Shown here one piece after another: positions 5,241 through 9,508 of a stretch of DNA of 9,508 nucleotides. The stretch lies in assembly GCA_047619485.1 (NCBI GenBank), contig JBLHKE010000274.1:1-9508 (forward strand), read 5' to 3'. Both the position numbers and the translations under genes were made by a program. The number at the start of each line of letters is the position of its first letter. The stretch's first letter is position 1. The notes beneath the pieces were generated by a model, which did no database searches, was not told where the DNA came from, and was given only the letters and a program-made list of their open reading frames with translations. The DNA is from JBLHKE01 sp047619485 (GTDB taxonomy: Bacteria; Verrucomicrobiota; Verrucomicrobiia; Verrucomicrobiales; DEV007).

Positions 5241-7805
5241 ATGAAGAAAATCGGTACATTTACCTTGAACAGAATTGGAGCGTTGGGCTGCATTGCTGCA
5301 TGGTGTCTATTCGCCACTGTTGCGTCACACGGTGCTGACCCCCTCCGTGCCGGGCGTTCTGCAACGCAATCGCAGTCAAGTGAACTGCTGCCCTTGGCCA
5401 AAGCCAGGGAAGTGGGGCGTTCGAAGTCAGCCTTGTTGGCACCGGTATCGGGCAAAGAGTCATCGGCTGCCGCTGGATCTTCGACGGCCAATCTTGCGGA
5501 TTTCAAGAAGCACGTCGCACCGGTGCTCACCAAGACCTGCGTGGTGTGTCACGGTCCTAAGAAGGCCAAGGGCAAGTTCCGCATCGACACGCTGGATGCG
5601 GATCTCATGCAAGGTGGCGATGTGGAATGGTGGCTGGAGGTTTTCGATGTCGTGAGTAATGGCGAGATGCCGCCTGAAGATGCGGAAGTCGAATTGGCAG
5701 ATGGCGACCTCAGCAAGATCATCGAGTGGCTGGGGCCGGAGATTCAAAAGGCCTCGAAGGTGCGGCACGACGAAGGGAGCCATTCGTCTTTTCGCCGCTT
5801 GGCGCGATACGAGTACAACTACGCACTCCAGGACTTGCTTGGATTGCCCTTCGCCCTCGCCGATCGCCTGCCTCCGGAAACCGCATCTGAGGACGGCTTC
5901 AAGAACAGCTCTGAAATGCTGCAGATGTCGGCCATGCAATTCGAAACCTATCGCGAGATTGGTCTCAAAGCACTCAGGCAAGCCACCGTTCGTGGTGAGC
6001 GTCCTAAAATGATAGTTTATCGCCTTCCGATGCAGGACGAGAAATGGTCAGCTATCGACAATGAAAATATTGGGGAGGTACACCCACTCAACCAGAAGGG
6101 TAAGAAAGGTGGGGAAGCGATTTCTTTAAACAAGAAAAATCATTCATTGAAACTTGATCTCAGCAATCATCTTCCTGATGAAGGCATCATGCGCGTTACC
6201 GTGCGCGCCGGGCGATCGACGATGAGCGCTGATGAGTACGCAAGTCTGCGCTTAATTTTCAGTGCCCATACTAGCAATAACGCCAATTTCTCCCAAGTGA
6301 TCAGTGATCGCGATGTTCCCGTCACTGCATTTGCCGACAAGCCGCAATTGATCCACTTTGATATTCCTCTCAGTGAAATCCAACGGAACCCATTCCGAAA
6401 CAATGAAGAGAAATTTCCCAGGCGGGATGAGTTTTTAACCATTCAATGTGCTACCAGTACACGCGGCAAAGAACCTCTCAGTGTCCTGGTAGATTTCATC
6501 GAAATTAGCGCGCCATTCCACGCGCAATGGCCACCCAAAACCCATCGTGATATCTTCATCGAGAGCAAGAATAGAACGGATGAGCAAGCATACGGCCGGG
6601 AAGTATTAACGAGATTCATGGAACGTGCCTGGCGTCGTCCTGTCACCTCGAAGGAAGTCGATCCATTCATGGCATTGTTTGCCGAATATCGTCCTGAATT
6701 TGCGAACTTGGAAGACGCCATGTTGGAAGTGCTGGCAACCGTCTTAGCTGCACCGGAATTCCTCTACCTGACTCAACAGATACCCGCCAGTCCTTCGGGG
6801 GATCTGAAAACGATCAGTGATATCGGATTGGCCAGCCGGCTGTCGTTTTTTCTGTGGTCTAGTATCCCTGACGAGGAACTGCTCAAGCTCGCCCGGGAGG
6901 GGAAGCTCAAAGAGCCAACGGTTCTGACGGCTCAGGTCACACGGATGCTGGTGGACTCACGATCAAGTCGGTTCTCTCTAAATTTCGTCCAGCAATGGCT
7001 CGCCATGGATGGTCTGAATAGTGTGACTCATGTGAATGATCTTTCACTTAGAGAAGCCATGCAGGAAGAGCCGATCGCCTTTTTCAAGGAGGTTTTGAAT
7101 GGCAACAGCAGCGTCATGGATTTCATTCACTCCGATTATGCCTTGGTCAACGAACGCCTCGCCAGTCACTATAAGATTAGAGATGTCTATGGGTCTCATT
7201 TCCGCAAGGTGTCGATTAAGCCTGAAACGAATCGTGGCGGGATTTTGACAGGCGCCGCCATTCTAGCGATGAACTCTGACGGCGAAGACTCCAATCCTCT
7301 CAAGCGCGGCGTCTGGATGCTGGAAAGTGTCCTGCATGATCCACCACCACCTCCTCCTCCCAATGTCCCGGAAGTCGATCTGACAGATCCGAGGATTTTA
7401 CAAATGACTCTCAAAGAGCGCATCGCAGATCACCGCAATAAACCGGCCTGCATCTCGTGCCATTCTAAAATCGATCCTTGGGGAATTGCTTTTGAGAACT
7501 ACGACGCGTTGGGAGTCTTCCGTACCAAGATTGGGAATAAGCCGGTGGATGCCACTTCAGCACTTTTCAACAAGCAAGAATTGGCGGGGATGGATGGCTT
7601 AAAGCGCTACCTGCTCACGGAGCGGCAAGACCAATTTGCCAGGGCCATGGTTCATAAAATGACCGCCTATGCCCTCGGCCGACCATTGTCTTTTAGCGAT
7701 CGATCTGAAATTGACAGCTTGGCTGTCCAATTCAGAAAAAAGGGGGATCGCCTGGGTGATTTAATACACATGATCATAAATAGCCGCCTCTTTATCTCAA
7801 AGTAG
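5241..7805 (+). CDS. Secreted di-haem planctomycete-type cytochrome c protein (PSCyt1-DUF1587-DUF1595-DUF1592-DUF1588-DUF1585)
   Basis: The 854-residue protein begins with a Sec signal peptide (MKK..., hydrophobic GALGCIAAWCLFATVA, likely cleavage near SHGA|D). An upstream GTG at 5217 is possible, but the ATG gives the better signal peptide and has AAAGG 11 nt upstream. After a low-complexity linker comes a cytochrome c-like domain with haem motif CVVCH (100-104) and a following MPP at the expected place for the distal Met ligand. Then DUF1587 (~183-245, FRRLARYEYNYALQDLLG), a beta-rich insert (~270-440), DUF1595 (~454-512, AWRRPV), DUF1592 (~524-650, LASRLSFFLWSSIPDEEL), DUF1588 (~661-760, RGGILTGAAILAMNSDGEDSNPLKRG, seven prolines at 701-707, second haem motif CISCH at 737-741) and DUF1585 (~777-850). 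It probably transfers electrons outside the cytoplasmic membrane; the reaction is unknown. The DUF1552 gene follows after 13 bp. Confidence 0.92.
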   Translation: MKKIGTFTLNRIGALGCIAAWCLFATVASHGADPLRAGRSATQSQSSELLPLAKAREVGRSKSALLAPVSGKESSAAAGSSTANLADFKKHVAPVLTKTCVVCHGPKKAKGKFRIDTLDADLMQGGDVEWWLEVFDVVSNGEMPPEDAEVELADGDLSKIIEWLGPEIQKASKVRHDEGSHSSFRRLARYEYNYALQDLLGLPFALADRLPPETASEDGFKNSSEMLQMSAMQFETYREIGLKALRQATVRGERPKMIVYRLPMQDEKWSAIDNENIGEVHPLNQKGKKGGEAISLNKKNHSLKLDLSNHLPDEGIMRVTVRAGRSTMSADEYASLRLIFSAHTSNNANFSQVISDRDVPVTAFADKPQLIHFDIPLSEIQRNPFRNNEEKFPRRDEFLTIQCATSTRGKEPLSVLVDFIEISAPFHAQWPPKTHRDIFIESKNRTDEQAYGREVLTRFMERAWRRPVTSKEVDPFMALFAEYRPEFANLEDAMLEVLATVLAAPEFLYLTQQIPASPSGDLKTISDIGLASRLSFFLWSSIPDEELLKLAREGKLKEPTVLTAQVTRMLVDSRSSRFSLNFVQQWLAMDGLNSVTHVNDLSLREAMQEEPIAFFKEVLNGNSSVMDFIHSDYALVNERLASHYKIRDVYGSHFRKVSIKPETNRGGILTGAAILAMNSDGEDSNPLKRGVWMLESVLHDPPPPPPPNVPEVDLTDPRILQMTLKERIADHRNKPACISCHSKIDPWGIAFENYDALGVFRTKIGNKPVDATSALFNKQELAGMDGLKRYLLTERQDQFARAMVHKMTAYALGRPLSFSDRSEIDSLAVQFRKKGDRLGDLIHMIINSRLFISK

Positions 7806-7810
7806 AATTC

Positions 7811-7814
7811 AGGA
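7811..7814 (+). promoter_or_regulatory. Ribosome binding site of the DUF1552 gene
   Basis: AGGA lies 4 nt before the ATG at 7819 and 7 nt before the adjacent in-frame ATG at 7822. The second spacing is more usual, so the true start may be 7822, one residue shorter. Confidence 0.5.
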
Positions 7815-7818
7815 ACGA

Positions 7819-9219
7819 ATGATGAACAACAAAACAGAATCCTTGAATCGTAGGAATTTTCTTCATGGTGCAGGTGTGGCTCTCGCCCTGCCATGGTTTG
7901 AAACATTTGCTGCGGATCATTCCAATCGAGACTCTGCCCCGAAACGATTTGTTAGTATCTACCATCCAGATGGTGTCGGATTGCCGGTCAAAGCGGACCC
8001 GGCCTGGAGAGATTGGAGTTGGTTTCCCCGGGGCGGAGAGAGCGATTTTGAATTGACCAAAGTGCTCGATGTCCTCGAGCCTTTGCGCCGTGAGATCACG
8101 ATCTATTCAGGGCTGTCACATCCGGCTGCAAGATCCGTTCATGGCCATTCGAATGCCGATCAGTACCTGACGGGGGCGGCGACCGGAGGTCACGGCTCCT
8201 ATAAGAACTCTGTTTCTCTTGATCAGGTCTATGCGGCGCACGCGGGCGAGTTCACCCGCCATTCTTCGCTGGTGATGTCGACCAATGGGGGCGTTGGTGG
8301 CCCCCGTGGCGCACAGACGCAATCCTACAATCGTGAAGGACGGCCAATTCCTGCCTTAAATAATCCGAAGCAGATCTTCGACATGCTCTTTGTGACCAGC
8401 GGTAAAGATGCTGCTGCAAAACTGGCAAGAAGCAAAAGTGCGCTGGATCTCCTTGTTGCCAATACGCGCTCATTGGGACGGAGGCTTTCCAAGTATGATC
8501 AGCAGACGCTCCAGCAGTATCTCGATGCGGTTCGCGATACGGAAGTGAAGTTGGCGAAAGCCCGGCAGTGGATTGATACACCTGTTCCAAAGGTGGATAC
8601 CCGAAGTTTGACCTTAGATGCAGGTCCAAAAGAGGCGCGGCTCTACTTCCAGACGATGTATGAACTGATCTATCTTTCCTTCCTAAGTGATTCAACTCGC
8701 GTGGCGACCTTTCAGTTGGGTAGGGAGAATGGTGGCGGTCAACACAACCTGCTTTCGATGGCGGTTGGACTCGGAAATGCCCATGCTTTGACCCATGCGG
8801 TCAAAAAGCCAAAGGGTTGGGAAAACCTCGGCACCTATAATCGCTACCAAGCGGAAGAGTTCGGTCGTTTCGTGCAGAAGCTAAAAGATACCTCAGAGCC
8901 GAGCGGCCAGGGCAACTTGCTGGACAACACCTTTGCCATGCATGGTTCCGCTTCCAGCAGCTTCCACCTGTCGCGCAATTATCCGATTATCTCTGCCGGT
9001 GGTAAAAATCTCGGCTTCAAAAATGGCCGGTATCTCAAATTCGGCGAAGGGAACGAAGATAATCAGGCCGGCGCCGGTATCGTGAGCGACCAAGGGTGGA
9101 GAGGTAAAGTGGAGGCGGAAGAGCTTCCGCTGTCCCAGCTCTTCGTCACCGTCTTGCAACGACTCGGTGTCGAGGCGGAATCGTTCGGTGGGATCACGGG
9201 GACGCTGAGTAGGGTGTGA
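7819..9219 (+). CDS. Tat-exported DUF1552 family protein
   Basis: The 466-residue protein has a twin-arginine signal (Arg11-Arg12 in LNRRNFLHGAGVALALPW, likely cleavage near FAA|D at 32), so it should be exported folded, perhaps with a metal or other cofactor loaded in the cytoplasm. Family features follow: RFVSIYHPDGVGLP after the signal, ITIYSGLSHP...HGHSNADQYLTG (~94-118), SVSLDQVYA, a central helical stretch (SKYDQQTLQQYLDAVRDTE), and the C-terminal LPLSQLFVTVLQRLGVEAESFGG. Length is normal. DUF1552 proteins are thought to be distant relatives of the alkaline phosphatase/sulfatase-like DUF1501 group, but no activity is established. It is encoded 13 bp after the di-haem protein, the standard arrangement of this pair, so the two probably form an extracytoplasmic oxidoreductase system. 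DUF assignment rests on remembered family motifs. Confidence 0.9.
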   Translation: MMNNKTESLNRRNFLHGAGVALALPWFETFAADHSNRDSAPKRFVSIYHPDGVGLPVKADPAWRDWSWFPRGGESDFELTKVLDVLEPLRREITIYSGLSHPAARSVHGHSNADQYLTGAATGGHGSYKNSVSLDQVYAAHAGEFTRHSSLVMSTNGGVGGPRGAQTQSYNREGRPIPALNNPKQIFDMLFVTSGKDAAAKLARSKSALDLLVANTRSLGRRLSKYDQQTLQQYLDAVRDTEVKLAKARQWIDTPVPKVDTRSLTLDAGPKEARLYFQTMYELIYLSFLSDSTRVATFQLGRENGGGQHNLLSMAVGLGNAHALTHAVKKPKGWENLGTYNRYQAEEFGRFVQKLKDTSEPSGQGNLLDNTFAMHGSASSSFHLSRNYPIISAGGKNLGFKNGRYLKFGEGNEDNQAGAGIVSDQGWRGKVEAEELPLSQLFVTVLQRLGVEAESFGGITGTLSRV

Positions 9220-9222
9220 GGC

Positions 9223-9256
9223 TTCCGCTTGGACTGGACTGCTCCCGGAATTTTTT
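9223..9256 (+). terminator. Possible intrinsic terminator after the DUF1552 gene
   Basis: TTCCG (9223-9227) and CGGAA (9246-9250) can pair, and TTTTTT follows directly (9251-9256). The stem is only 5 bp with an 18-base loop, so it is weak. Its place 3 bp after the stop and ahead of a convergent gene favours a terminator role. Confidence 0.3.
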
Positions 9257-9323
9257 CCATCACCCGTCTGGCACCAATCACGTTGTAGGGATTCAGTTTG
9301 GCGCCAAGCCGTTAGGATTCGCT

Positions 9324-9508
9324 CTAGTTTGCAGAAGTCGTGCTGCTACCACCGGCTTTCGACTTGCTGCTCAACTCGAGTATACCGCTCATACTCGATG
9401 GGAGGAACACTTTGTCTGCGGGATTCCGCGAAATACGGTCAAATCCATCGATGACTTTTTGCGCAATTAAGATCCGCGCAGCTTCCTCCGCACCGACCGC
9501 TTCGGAGA
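9324..9508 (-). CDS. C-terminal fragment of a probable SPFH/Band 7 (stomatin-like) protein, cut by the window edge
   Basis: On the minus strand an open frame enters from the right edge and ends at TAG (9326-9324), giving 60 residues. It reads AEEAARILIAQKVIDGFDRI...NPADKVFLPSSMSGIL, then a Ser/Thr/Gly-rich tail. The pattern A-x-x-LIAQK, then NPADKVFLP and a small-residue SGIL, resembles the end of slipin/stomatin-type SPFH proteins, where an alanine/glutamate-rich helix precedes a short hydrophobic end. Such proteins assemble on membranes and organise microdomains or proteases. The gene converges on the DUF1552 operon with a 104 bp gap and is probably unrelated to it. The frame is open throughout; the family call is moderate because only the tail is visible. 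Confidence 0.6.
   Translation of the reverse strand, partial: SEAVGAEEAARILIAQKVIDGFDRISRNPADKVFLPSSMSGILELSSKSKAGGSSTTSAN

Noticed and set aside
9216..9470. Plus-strand frame of 84 residues after DUF1552
   Set aside because: It starts inside the DUF1552 stop region, has no recognisable content and lies opposite a frame with SPFH-like protein features.

Overview
The window most likely comes from a Verrucomicrobiota or Planctomycetota genome (PVC superphylum), perhaps a marine or wetland verrucomicrobium. The main evidence is the pair at 5241-9219. The first gene is a large secreted protein with the planctomycete-type cytochrome c / DUF1587-1595-1592-1588-1585 domain order. The second is its usual partner, a twin-arginine DUF1552 protein. 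This pairing is largely confined to PVC bacteria and a few others. A formylglycine-type sulfatase and sparse Shine-Dalgarno sequences fit the same assignment, which is an inference from gene content only.

Layout. Positions 1-149 hold a copy of a dispersed ~150 bp repeat that ends just before the first gene. Positions 186-4547 look like one operon: a lipoprotein solute-binding protein fused to a TctB-like membrane domain, then the TctA permease, then a sulfatase without a signal peptide. The sulfatase start codon overlaps the tctA stop (ATGA). A ~160 bp non-coding element with 26 bp terminal inverted repeats (MITE-like) sits exactly between the fusion gene and tctA. It supplies the last base of the upstream stop codon and ends 10 bp before the tctA start. 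Removing it restores a tight TAA-7 nt-ATG junction.

Positions 4548-5240 are about 690 bp without a credible gene. They contain two more copies of the 150 bp repeat, placed head to head, which create a near-perfect 24 bp inverted repeat, and then a possible promoter. The first 83 bp (4548-4630) show nothing I can interpret. Positions 5241-9219 hold the two-gene secreted cytochrome/DUF1552 operon. A convergent gene on the minus strand enters from the right edge (9324-9508). It looks like the C-terminus of an SPFH/Band 7 (stomatin-like) protein.

How the genes may work together: the TctCB-TctA system would import a small organic acid (secondary transport driven by an ion gradient, with a binding protein for capture). 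The translationally coupled sulfatase, predicted to be cytoplasmic, could remove a sulfate ester from the imported compound. The cytochrome/DUF1552 pair acts outside the cytoplasmic membrane. It may belong to a separate transcription unit, since its base composition looks more AT-rich and repeats separate it from the transporter operon.
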